This document shows, in pieces, positions 33,616-40,674 of a DNA stretch of 42,658 nt. The notes below the pieces were generated by a model. The model was not told where the DNA came from, did no database searches, and worked only from the letters and a program-made list of their open reading frames with translations. Where the stretch lies: positions 1 through 42,658 of the forward strand of contig NZ_BIMD01000043.1 of the NCBI RefSeq assembly GCF_004000905.1, read 5' to 3'. The position numbers were made by a program, and so were the translations under genes. This stretch comes from Paenibacillus humicus NBRC 102415 (GTDB lineage: Bacteria > Bacillota > Bacilli > Paenibacillales > Paenibacillaceae). Position 1 is the first letter of the stretch, and every line of letters begins with the position of its first letter.

Positions 33616-33627
33616 TTAGAAGCCGGG
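33585..33627. repeat. Inverted repeat between the two gene fragments
   Basis: CCCGGCTTC (33585-33593) and GAAGCCGGG (33619-33627) are perfect inverted nine-base arms. They straddle the breakpoint at which the cardiolipin synthase fragment begins, close to the end of the spoVAEb fragment, and may reflect the rearrangement. Confidence 0.45.
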
Positions 33628-33635
33628 CACATGCT

Positions 33636-33842
33636 TTATCCACGAGGCTTTGCTACGAGCGACGCAAGAAAAGAGAAAATGATCGCTGCTGAAACGCCGG
33701 CGCTCGTTAACTCAAAAATCCCGATGATGATGCCGATCCATCCATCCTGCTGCAGCTCCTGAAGCGCACCATGAACCAGAGAGTTTCCAAAACTGGTGAT
33801 CGGGACGGTCGCGACGGCGCCCGCAGCTGAAAAAGACATCTT
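33636..33842 (-). pseudogene. spoVAEb: 3' half of spoVAEb
   Basis: Minus-strand frame with FSAAGAVATVPITSFGNSLV, HGALQELQQDGWIGIIIGIF and ELTSAGVSAAIIFSFLASLV, ending KPRG at a stop at 33636. This is the C-terminal half (about 66 of 116-120 residues) of SpoVAEb, part of the SpoVA channel that moves Ca-DPA into and out of spores. The first membrane segments are missing; the break lies at about 33840, directly against an oppositely oriented DUF1657 remnant. Not functional on its own. Confidence 0.8.
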
Positions 33843-33883
33843 ATCTTATATGAGAGATAATCAGGAAAGGAGGGATTGGGGCA

Positions 33884-33965
33884 ATGACTGTAGCTACTCA
33901 GGTCAAAACTTGCCTGGCTTCGCTGAAAAGCACCCAGGGAAGAACCGCAATTCAAGGGCTTCTAG
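33884..33965 (+). pseudogene. Internally deleted DUF1657 gene
   Basis: After a good ribosome site (GGAAAGGAGGG) the frame reads MTVATQVKTCLASLKSTQ, the usual start of DUF1657 proteins. Then, shifted by one base, REEPQFKGF followed by TAG (33936-33965) is exactly the family's C-terminus. About 40 central residues are deleted and the frame is broken; read straight through it ends at 33976 after 30 residues. It is a relative of the intact gene at 42273-42479. Confidence 0.8.
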
Positions 33966-33999
33966 TCCATCCATGAACAAAACCGGAAGCAGATCCCGG

Positions 34000-34155
34000 C
34001 TAGGGCAGCAAATGATCCGCAGCTGTACCGCCGATGTACTGCTGCCGATCCGCAAGGCAGACTAAATGAAGAATGGTGTCGGATACACTGCCTTCCGCTG
34101 CCGCCTTCGTATCCTCCCGCTCTTCAGCCCCGCAAACCTTGCATACGCTGATCAC
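34000..34155 (-). CDS. Possible small CxxC protein of unknown function
   Basis: A 51-residue frame from GTG 34155, with GAGGAG eight bases upstream. It reads ISVCKVCGAEERED and later DTILHLVCLADRQQY. The CKVCG pair suggests a metal site but the second half has a single Cys. A longer frame from 34338 exists but its first 60 residues look like non-coding translation. It is not recognised. The unusual GC-rich composition next to gene remnants means that it too could be a fragment. Confidence 0.4.
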   Translation of the reverse strand: MISVCKVCGAEEREDTKAAAEGSVSDTILHLVCLADRQQYIGGTAADHLLP

Positions 34156-34393
34156 GATTACTGCTCCTCGCGAAATTTTGCAGTTGCCATGCCTGTATCC
34201 CTCCCAAATCTTGCGCAGCTTGCTTGTCAGGTCGCCTCCCAAGCCAAGGCGCGCTGGTTGGCTCGGGAGGCTGAAGGCGCTAGGCAAGGCAGGGGTGCAA
34301 GTCTCGTTCGGCATGTTGCTGAACCTTTTGCGCGGCATTTGGGACTTATTTGCAAAGAAAATCGGCTGAATGGTTTTGGGGTATACGCATCGT
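34156..34393. other. Stretch without a supported gene
   Basis: About 240 bases between the small CxxC frame and the terminator. Several frames are open on both strands but none has a ribosome site, family motif or plausible composition. More GC-rich than its right-hand neighbours. Confidence 0.4.
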
Positions 34394-34443
34394 CAAGTGA
34401 AAAAACGACCGCCTTCTTTTTAAAGCGATCGTTTTTTCACTTG
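34394..34443. terminator. Bidirectional intrinsic terminator
   Basis: CAAGTGAAAAAACGA pairs with TCGTTTTTTCACTTG, with further GCGG/CCGC pairing and an A/T-rich loop. T runs on both strands make it a terminator for the leftward island transcript, six bases after the Gln-rich gene's stop. Confidence 0.85.
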
Positions 34444-34448
34444 CTGTT

Positions 34449-34796
34449 CTATTGATACTGCCGTGGCTGCAAATTCTGATTCTGCCAGCTCTGAGCCATT
34501 GGCCAGCCCGCATTCTGCACGCCGGCTTGTTGTTGCGCTGTTTGTTGAAGCTGAGAACAAATTTGCATCGCCTGCTGCATCTGCTGTATGGCAGTTTGAT
34601 GTCCTTGCAGAACAGATTGAATGGTTTGAACCGCTTGACGTTCTTTCTGGGCCAGCTGATCCAGTTGGGCGGCGTTTTGCTGCTCCTGTTGCAACATTTG
34701 TTGATACATGTTGCTCGATTGCTGGGTTTGCTGGATCAACTGTTGAATAATCTGCGCGCATTGGCTTGCTTGCTGTGAAAGGTTTTGTTGATACAC
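34449..34796 (-). CDS. Gln-rich coiled-coil protein of unknown function
   Basis: A 115-residue protein of which roughly a third is Gln. It reads MYQQNLSQQASQCAQIIQQL and continues with heptad-like IQQ, LDQLAQ and IQSVLQG units (about 5-95), then an Asn/Gln/Trp/Pro tail. This predicts a soluble coiled coil. There is no membrane segment. It resembles spore-associated small coiled proteins in character only. AAGGAGGT precedes the ATG by about twelve bases. Downstream of hsp20 (105-base gap), and ended by the terminator at 34394. Confidence 0.7.
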   Translation of the reverse strand: MYQQNLSQQASQCAQIIQQLIQQTQQSSNMYQQMLQQEQQNAAQLDQLAQKERQAVQTIQSVLQGHQTAIQQMQQAMQICSQLQQTAQQQAGVQNAGWPMAQSWQNQNLQPRQYQ

Positions 34797-34901
34797 GATT
34801 TTTGACCTCCTTCAATATGGTAGGACTTCATCCCCCAAAGCTTATTATGTGCAAGCGCCCATTTTTCATGTAACGCCTATATTGTGATCTCACAATTCAT
34901 T

Positions 34902-35339
34902 TTAATGAAACTGCACATCAATTTGCCGTTGGGTATCGGCTTTTAATTTCGGCATGCGAACTTCAAGGACACCGTTGCGGTACGTGGCTGTCGTTCCTTC
35001 CGTTTGAACGCGTGATGGCAAAGACACCGACCGTTGGAACCGTCCGACAAACCGTTCTTTGCGATGTATTTGTTCCTGCTTCACTTCATTCGCTTGCTTT
35101 ATGGTCCCACTAATTGTAAGCATGTTTTCATCCACATCGATATGAAGGTCTTCTTTTTTATCCAAACCAGGGATTTCACAAGAAGCAATCACTTCATGTT
35201 CAGTCTCAAATACATCAATACGAGGGGTAGCAAATCCCAGACGCGCGCCTATTTCAGGAAAACCTTCGTTAAAAATTTTTTCCAAATCCCTTCTCCATAG
35301 ATCGGTATTGCGAAACGAATCCCAAGGAATGAGCGGCAT
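34902..35339 (-). CDS. Hsp20 small heat-shock protein
   Basis: A 145-residue protein with an alpha-crystallin domain (about 38-140): PRIDVFETEHEVIASCEIPG, then LHIDVDENMLTISG, RFVGRFQRSVSLPSRV and GVLEVRMPK. The start MPLIPWDSFRNTDLWRRDLE is typical of the Bacillus CotM/YocM-like Hsp20 group. It binds unfolding proteins without ATP. GAGGAAC stands four to six bases before the ATG. In a spore island it may protect spore proteins during heating; this is inferred. Confidence 0.92.
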   Translation of the reverse strand: MPLIPWDSFRNTDLWRRDLEKIFNEGFPEIGARLGFATPRIDVFETEHEVIASCEIPGLDKKEDLHIDVDENMLTISGTIKQANEVKQEQIHRKERFVGRFQRSVSLPSRVQTEGTTATYRNGVLEVRMPKLKADTQRQIDVQFH

Positions 35340-35522
35340 GTAAGTTCCTCCATTGTCACATTATCTTTTTTTCAGCTTTATTTTGTACTCTTCGGAAAAT
35401 ATTATTCTTTGCTACCCTGCATAGTTGAATTGGAATATGCCTTTGGTCAGAAACTCCCGGCAATAGCCCCCGAAAAAAATTTTTGAGGGTTTGTTGTGTA
35501 GCCATTGGCATTTACAGCAATG

Positions 35523-35561
35523 TTACCGACAATTTTAAGTTGTTCCCGTAAATGTCGGTAA
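35523..35561. repeat. Inverted repeat at the end of the kinase-like gene
   Basis: TTACCGACA (35523-35531) and TGTCGGTAA (35553-35561) are perfect inverted nine-base arms straddling the stop codon at 35535. They could form a hairpin that ends or protects the mRNA; there is no adjacent T run on the minus strand. A second A/T-rich hairpin lies at about 35467-35489. Confidence 0.5.
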
Positions 35562-36578
35562 TTGAACGATAACATTTGTGCCGACCTCCGAGCTTTCGAA
35601 ATTCAAAGAGCCCCCCATTTTTGCGATCATAGCATGACTGAAACTAAGCCCAAATCCGATAGCGTCCGGTTTACTTGTAATAAACGGTAGGATGATTCGG
35701 GACTGCAGATCTTTTGGAATTCCTGCTCCTTGATCGCGAACAATGATGTGGATATGATTATCCGTAATGTTTATTCGGAGCGTTAAGACAGAACCTGGGG
35801 GACTTGCATCTAATGCGTTGTCAATGATTTCTTGCAGCGCCGCTCGCAGCAGCTTGGGGTCTCCTAACACAAAGCCGTTTCGCTCCGGATATTCCAAAGC
35901 GAAACGCACTTTTTTGTCTAGTGCTTGGATTTGTATACCGGGAACCCATTCCTGCATGAACGAAATGACGGAAACAGGAACAAATTTCAATTCGGAAGGC
36001 TTTCCAAAGAGCAAAAACCGCTGCAACGCTTTGTCGATCGTCTGAATTTGCTCATCGAGCAGCTTAAAGTATCCTGTCATTTTCTGATGAGGCAGAGATG
36101 CCGCAAATTGCAAAACGGAAACATGATCCTTCGAACTTTTTTCCAGAAGTTGAAGCGTCCCTTTGATTACCGCTAAAGGATTTAAAATGATATTGGCTGT
36201 GCCCGCCGCCATATGCCCAATCGTTTCCCTTCTTTCTTTCTCACATTGAATTTGCACGTACTGTTGAAAATCTTGGATATCGGCCATTAGAACAAAACAT
36301 TCCCCTTTTAACTGAGGGTATACATAGGCGATCATGGATCGCACTTTGCCATCTAACTTCTCTTGTACGAGTACTCCCGGGTAATTCTTTTTATCCTGCA
36401 ATACTTGCCCCACGATCGCTTGTATTGCCGAGTGTGCAGGGAATTCTTCTTCGGGGGTTACTGAGTACCATGTGTTCATGGTTGTATTTAACCATAAAAT
36501 TCTGGCTTCTGAATCAACGACAGCCAGTCCAATATCCATTTGATCGGAATTCATAAGGAACTCTACGATTTGCTTCAT
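35535..36578 (-). CDS. Histidine-kinase-like protein lacking the phospho-acceptor His (pseudokinase)
   Basis: About 347 residues from ATG 36578 (GGAGG twelve bases upstream; an in-frame GTG at 36629 lacks a ribosome site). A PAS domain (about 10-110) includes IGLAVVDSEARILWLN. The dimerisation box reads GHMAAGTANIILNPLAVIKG, where active relatives have A-H-E-I-R-N-P-L. The His is Asn129 (codon AAT at 36194-36192) and the Glu and Arg are also replaced. The ATPase domain keeps the N box EIIDNALDAS and DQGAGIP. It has no membrane segment. Phosphotransfer by the normal route should be impossible, while ATP binding may persist. It may regulate the neighbouring kinase or the sporulation phosphorelay. 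Confidence 0.85.
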   Translation of the reverse strand: MKQIVEFLMNSDQMDIGLAVVDSEARILWLNTTMNTWYSVTPEEEFPAHSAIQAIVGQVLQDKKNYPGVLVQEKLDGKVRSMIAYVYPQLKGECFVLMADIQDFQQYVQIQCEKERRETIGHMAAGTANIILNPLAVIKGTLQLLEKSSKDHVSVLQFAASLPHQKMTGYFKLLDEQIQTIDKALQRFLLFGKPSELKFVPVSVISFMQEWVPGIQIQALDKKVRFALEYPERNGFVLGDPKLLRAALQEIIDNALDASPPGSVLTLRINITDNHIHIIVRDQGAGIPKDLQSRIILPFITSKPDAIGFGLSFSHAMIAKMGGSLNFESSEVGTNVIVQLPTFTGTT

Positions 36579-36736
36579 CTCTATTAACGTCCTCCATTTG
36601 CTTCCTCCATTAACTCCCTTCCCTGCCACTTATCATATGCAAACTGCAGTAAACAAGCGAGCGAATTTCTCGTCACGAAGTGGATGGGTTATGAATAAAA
36701 TTAAACCCACTTTCAAAGAAGTTATTAAATTCGTTG

Positions 36737-38911
36737 TTACAGAGCGACGGGAAACGATACGGTGAAAGTTGTACCTTCACCAACCTCGCTTGCAACCTCA
36801 ATATTCGCATTGTGATACTCTGCAATCTGATAACAAATGGATAGCCCGAGACCCGTTCCTGTCTCTTTCTGCGTAAAAAAGGGTTGTCCGATCTTTTGCA
36901 ACAATTCTTGCGGAATTCCAACCCCGTTATCCCTTATGCTTACTTTAACCCATTCATCGCATCGCATTTGTTCGATCCAGACAGTTCCCCCTTCAGGCAT
37001 CGCTTCAATGGCATTCTTAATCAAATTAATAAATAACTGTTTGATTTTATTTCCATCGCACCGGATCTGCACGGATTCCTTGGTTGGATGAAAGTGAATT
37101 TCAACATTATGTAAAGTGGCCTGCGCCTGAAGCAGCACGACGATATCCTGAATCAGCTCGGAAAGATCATGCCGCGTCATGTTCATCTCTTGCGGTTTGG
37201 CTAAGGCCAGCAGTTCATTTAGAATAAGTTCGATACGAGTTAATTCATCCTTCATAATATCGTAGTACTTACTTCCATTTTCGTTGCCGGCGCTTAACAA
37301 TTGCAGAAATCCTTTCAGCGCGGTAAGCGGGTTTCGAATTTCATGCGCAATTCCCGCGGCCATTTGACCCGCTATGGATAATTTGTCTGCCTGATGAGCA
37401 GATTGCTTGGCTGCATCAAATTCGGTAATATCGTGCATGACACAAATGCCGCCCACAATTTTATTGTGAACAATGATCGGCTTCCCATGACAGAGAACGA
37501 GGCGATGCTCGCCATTCGACTTTTTAACGACCATTTCCAGATCGCGGAAACTTTCGCCCCGATACGCCCGATAAAGCGGGACGCGTTCCTTGCTCAACAG
37601 CGTTTTTCCATCCGATTCATACCATCCGTATGTAGAACTCCAGTGTTCGGGAGAAAGAGGTATCTGTACGAATTCGTGCAATTGTCTTGCGGCTCTATTC
37701 ATGCTTGTCAATATCCCATTTTCATCACAAATCACAACGCCGACATCCATCATTTCGACAATACCACTCATGACACGTTCTTGAGTAGCCAGGACGTCTT
37801 CCAGCGTCTTTCGGCTCGTGATATCTCGAAAAACCTTAACTATTTCACGAACATTGCCCGAATCGTACCGTAGCGTGTTGCTTACGACCTCCACCCAAAC
37901 AAAGGAGCCGTCTCTTCGACGTAATCGCAAAATGTTGACATAACCGTCTTCATTCATCCACTCTTGCGAGTTGTCCAATTTTTCTATATCGGGAGGATAG
38001 AACAGTTCCCAGACAGGTCTTCCTATCAATTCCGTCGCATCATAACCCAGCAATGGTTTGCACGCCGGCGATATGTAGTAGATAATGCCATTGATATTCA
38101 GTGTAGCAATCATTTCCCCCGTGTGGTCCGCTAACAAACGATACTTTTTCTCGCTGTGCTTCAGGGCCTTTTCCATACTGGATTGCAGGGTAATATCCCT
38201 TGCGATGCAATGCAGCCCTACGAGTTCATTCTGAATGAAATTCGGGATATGCAATACGCTGAATTTTAATATTTGGCCGTCTTTCGCTTCAATTGAAGTT
38301 TCCATTTCAAACCGGGCATTGGTATACGTTTCCGTCACGTGCTCCAGACTTTTCCAAATGATGTCTCCAAGTGTTCTTTCCAATTCGTATAAGTCATAGC
38401 CCAATAATTTCGTGCAGGCGCGGTTCACATAGCTGATACTTCCATCCAACATGACGTCGTAAACAAGATCGGAATGATTGTCAGCAAGCATTCTGAATTT
38501 ATCCGCGTATTCCTCGTTCAATTCAACAAGCCTTTTGCGATACGTGATCTCCTGAATCTGGATCAAGAATATCCTTTCCGGATATTCCTCCACTTCGATG
38601 ATCGATAGGGTTGTCGTTCCCCATTTGTGTCTGCCGTCAAGACAAATATAACGGTTTTCCATTTCGACATAATCGGAATTACCGCCTAACAAGTCATTGA
38701 TGGATCCGTTATATAATGGAACGTCTTCCGTATAAATGATATCATGTATTCTCATTCGCAGCAGTTCTTGTTCTGTATAGCCCAGCATGTTGCATAGCGA
38801 GCGATTGACCATTTCCACTTCCCCGCCGAGCCGAACCATAGCTTTTCCGACAAGTGTATAATGAAATGCGTGGTGGGCGACAGGATGCGAAAGCAAATCT
38901 GAAATATCCAT
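36737..38911 (-). CDS. Soluble four-PAS histidine kinase, sporulation-kinase type
   Basis: A 724-residue kinase from ATG 38911, chosen over an upstream in-frame start because GGAGGT lies ten bases before it. Four PAS domains in a row (about 12-127, 137-247, 257-372, 382-502) precede HisKA with H523 in AAGIAHEIRNPLTALKGFLQ and a HATPase domain with INLIKNAIEAMPEGG, DNGVGIP and GTGLGLSIC. No membrane segment. The AHEIRNPLTALKGF box and multiple PAS domains are typical of Spo0F-directed kinases KinA/KinE. No response regulator is beside it, which fits feeding into the phosphorelay. Followed by the pseudokinase gene 158 bases on. Confidence 0.9.
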   Translation of the reverse strand: MDISDLLSHPVAHHAFHYTLVGKAMVRLGGEVEMVNRSLCNMLGYTEQELLRMRIHDIIYTEDVPLYNGSINDLLGGNSDYVEMENRYICLDGRHKWGTTTLSIIEVEEYPERIFLIQIQEITYRKRLVELNEEYADKFRMLADNHSDLVYDVMLDGSISYVNRACTKLLGYDLYELERTLGDIIWKSLEHVTETYTNARFEMETSIEAKDGQILKFSVLHIPNFIQNELVGLHCIARDITLQSSMEKALKHSEKKYRLLADHTGEMIATLNINGIIYYISPACKPLLGYDATELIGRPVWELFYPPDIEKLDNSQEWMNEDGYVNILRLRRRDGSFVWVEVVSNTLRYDSGNVREIVKVFRDITSRKTLEDVLATQERVMSGIVEMMDVGVVICDENGILTSMNRAARQLHEFVQIPLSPEHWSSTYGWYESDGKTLLSKERVPLYRAYRGESFRDLEMVVKKSNGEHRLVLCHGKPIIVHNKIVGGICVMHDITEFDAAKQSAHQADKLSIAGQMAAGIAHEIRNPLTALKGFLQLLSAGNENGSKYYDIMKDELTRIELILNELLALAKPQEMNMTRHDLSELIQDIVVLLQAQATLHNVEIHFHPTKESVQIRCDGNKIKQLFINLIKNAIEAMPEGGTVWIEQMRCDEWVKVSIRDNGVGIPQELLQKIGQPFFTQKETGTGLGLSICYQIAEYHNANIEVASEVGEGTTFTVSFPVAL

Positions 38912-39141
38912 TGTGCAAGTAACCTCCGACTGTGCAATAAGCGTATAGTTGCATACGTAACGTTCTTCTGTTAAGAACCTATGTATGTACTCTATTATAT
39001 AGGTCATTTGTAACAGTTGGAACAAGATTCCGAGACCAACTTAACTTGGAGTCCCCGAACGCTAGCCATGGAAACGGAACCGACTTGTGATCTGCGAAAG
39101 AGCCGCTTCACCACGCACTTCATCATCCGAATTCTTACGAA

Positions 39142-39175
39142 AATAAGACGGAGGCCGGCAAAGTTGCCAGCCTCT
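39142..39175 (-). terminator. Probable terminator of the dpaA-containing transcript
   Basis: On the minus strand GAGGCTGGCAA pairs with TTGCCGGCCTC around two bases, followed after three bases by TCTTATTTTC. The rest of 38912-39236 holds no gene. Confidence 0.6.
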
Positions 39176-39236
39176 ATGATCAAGTATACACAAGTAATCA
39201 CACCTTCAATTGATTCGTTATTCAGTGTTCACGATC

Positions 39237-40163
39237 TCATATCCCGGAAGGACAGGAAAGTATGTCCATTTGCTCTCGGTTTCGACTCCGTTCGTCCTGG
39301 ATCAATTGACATAACGTACTCGCCAATATACGTCCAGCCGTTCTTGGCGCGACCAATCCCGGTAAACTTGGTGCCAACAAGGCCTTGATTCCACGTTTTT
39401 CGGCAAAACGAAAATCAGTCCCACCAGGTTTGGAAGCCAAATCAATAATGATAGCGTGATGCGGAATACGGGTTAAAACACGAGAACTAAGAATATGCGC
39501 CGGAACTGTGTTAAAAATAATATCCACATTTACGCCTTCATCGTACAAATCTTTCGTATTAAACGGCTCAATCCCCATCTCCCAGGCACGTGCAAACTCC
39601 TCCGGTTTCTGCACACCCGCTTTGACGCGTGCCCCCAGGCGGTGAAGCATACCGGCTAACGTAAGACCGATTCTCCCCAAGCCCAGCACCATACAACGCG
39701 AACCATGTATGGTAATGTCCGTATGTTGAATGGCCATCATTAAGGCGCCTTCCGCAGTGGGAATGGAATTGAAGATGGCAACATCGTCCCTGCTGAATAA
39801 TTCAATCAGATCGATCCCCAGTTCCGCGCAAAGGTTCTTCAAGTAGGACTTGGCTATGCCAGTATAGACTTTTGCGTGTTTCGGCAAGGAAGACATATAT
39901 TCCTTGTTCAGCAATAGCGTTTCAGCTGAAAATGAAGATTCTACTCTGCCATGGTCGTCTGTACCGACAACCGGTAATATCAATATGTCCGCTTTGCGAA
40001 GAACCTCCTTCGTAAGCTTGGAATAATGGACTTCATGAAGTTGTTCGTGCAAATCTTCAAAACCGATTACCGCAACATTTGCATCCAGGTCAGTGAATGA
40101 CCGAATGATTTCAAGATGCCGGGCATCGCCTCCAAGGAAGACAATATGCAGACCCGTTAACAA
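39237..40163 (-). CDS. dpaA: Dipicolinate synthase subunit A (orphan copy)
   Basis: A 308-residue protein from TTG 40163 (AGGGGGA just upstream). It starts LHIVFLGGDARHLEIIRSF, the DpaA N-terminal domain. A NAD(P)-binding fold has GLGRIG (161-166) in MVLGLGRIGLTLAGMLHRLG, and NTVPAHILS and IDLASKPGGTDF follow. DpaA with the flavoprotein DpaB oxidises dihydrodipicolinate to dipicolinic acid in the mother cell. dpaB, asd and dapG, its usual neighbours, are not in the window; instead it follows the DUF1805 gene by 37 bases. Full length, with a slightly long C-terminus, so likely functional if a DpaB partner exists elsewhere. Confidence 0.92.
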   Translation of the reverse strand: MLTGLHIVFLGGDARHLEIIRSFTDLDANVAVIGFEDLHEQLHEVHYSKLTKEVLRKADILILPVVGTDDHGRVESSFSAETLLLNKEYMSSLPKHAKVYTGIAKSYLKNLCAELGIDLIELFSRDDVAIFNSIPTAEGALMMAIQHTDITIHGSRCMVLGLGRIGLTLAGMLHRLGARVKAGVQKPEEFARAWEMGIEPFNTKDLYDEGVNVDIIFNTVPAHILSSRVLTRIPHHAIIIDLASKPGGTDFRFAEKRGIKALLAPSLPGLVAPRTAGRILASTLCQLIQDERSRNREQMDILSCPSGI

Positions 40164-40200
40164 AAAATCCCCCTACTTTCCTTAAGAATGGACTCAACAA

Positions 40201-40515
40201 TTACCTGCCCCCGCTTACCATCTTTAAAAGCGCATCTGCTCCTTTCATTCCAGGGCGAATTCCGCGTAATTCCGCCTCTGTAGTAACCATATCGAGTGGG
40301 GCATCCAGCAATTGCTCTATGGTTCGCACCCCGGTTGCGCGTCCTGCGACAATGCGGCGATCGTTTAATTTCTCATTTAACAAACGGATATCCAGCGCGC
40401 CGCACATGATATATCCGTGATCGGTTGTGATGGCAAGAAGTGTTGTTTTGGGCAGGGCGACCTCGATACTTATAACCTGATGACCTTCCACTTCAATCGG
40501 TTTCATCATGATCAT
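40201..40515 (-). CDS. DUF1805 (YunC-like) protein
   Basis: A 104-residue protein of the YunC/DUF1805 family: a small alpha/beta fold with LLAITTDHGYIMCGALDIRL-like core, then RRIVAGRATGVRTIEQLLDA and GIRPGMKGADALLKM. The Gly-Tyr-Ile-Met-Cys-Gly segment is the most conserved. Function unknown. AAAGGAG precedes the first of three possible starts (40515). Probably cotranscribed with dpaA, 37 bases downstream. Confidence 0.85.
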   Translation of the reverse strand: MIMMKPIEVEGHQVISIEVALPKTTLLAITTDHGYIMCGALDIRLLNEKLNDRRIVAGRATGVRTIEQLLDAPLDMVTTEAELRGIRPGMKGADALLKMVSGGR

Positions 40516-40674
40516 CTATGATGCAGCTCCTTTTTTTCTACACTATATGCCGGGCGTGATATTTGCACCATAGACGGTAGCCCAAATCCGATATTACTTG
40601 TCTTCGTTGGAAGCCTTCTCCCCTTTCGCCAGTGGAAACTGGACTTCGATTCAATTCCATGTAACTTTTGAGAT

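Noticed and set aside
34066-34455. Plus-strand frames over 34066-34455
   Set aside because: No ribosome site, no family motif, and the 3' part runs through the strong terminator hairpin.
35535-36578. Pseudogene status for the His-less kinase
   Set aside because: The frame is intact, the ATP-binding motifs are kept, and several changes cluster in the phospho-acceptor box, which fits a functional pseudokinase better than random decay.
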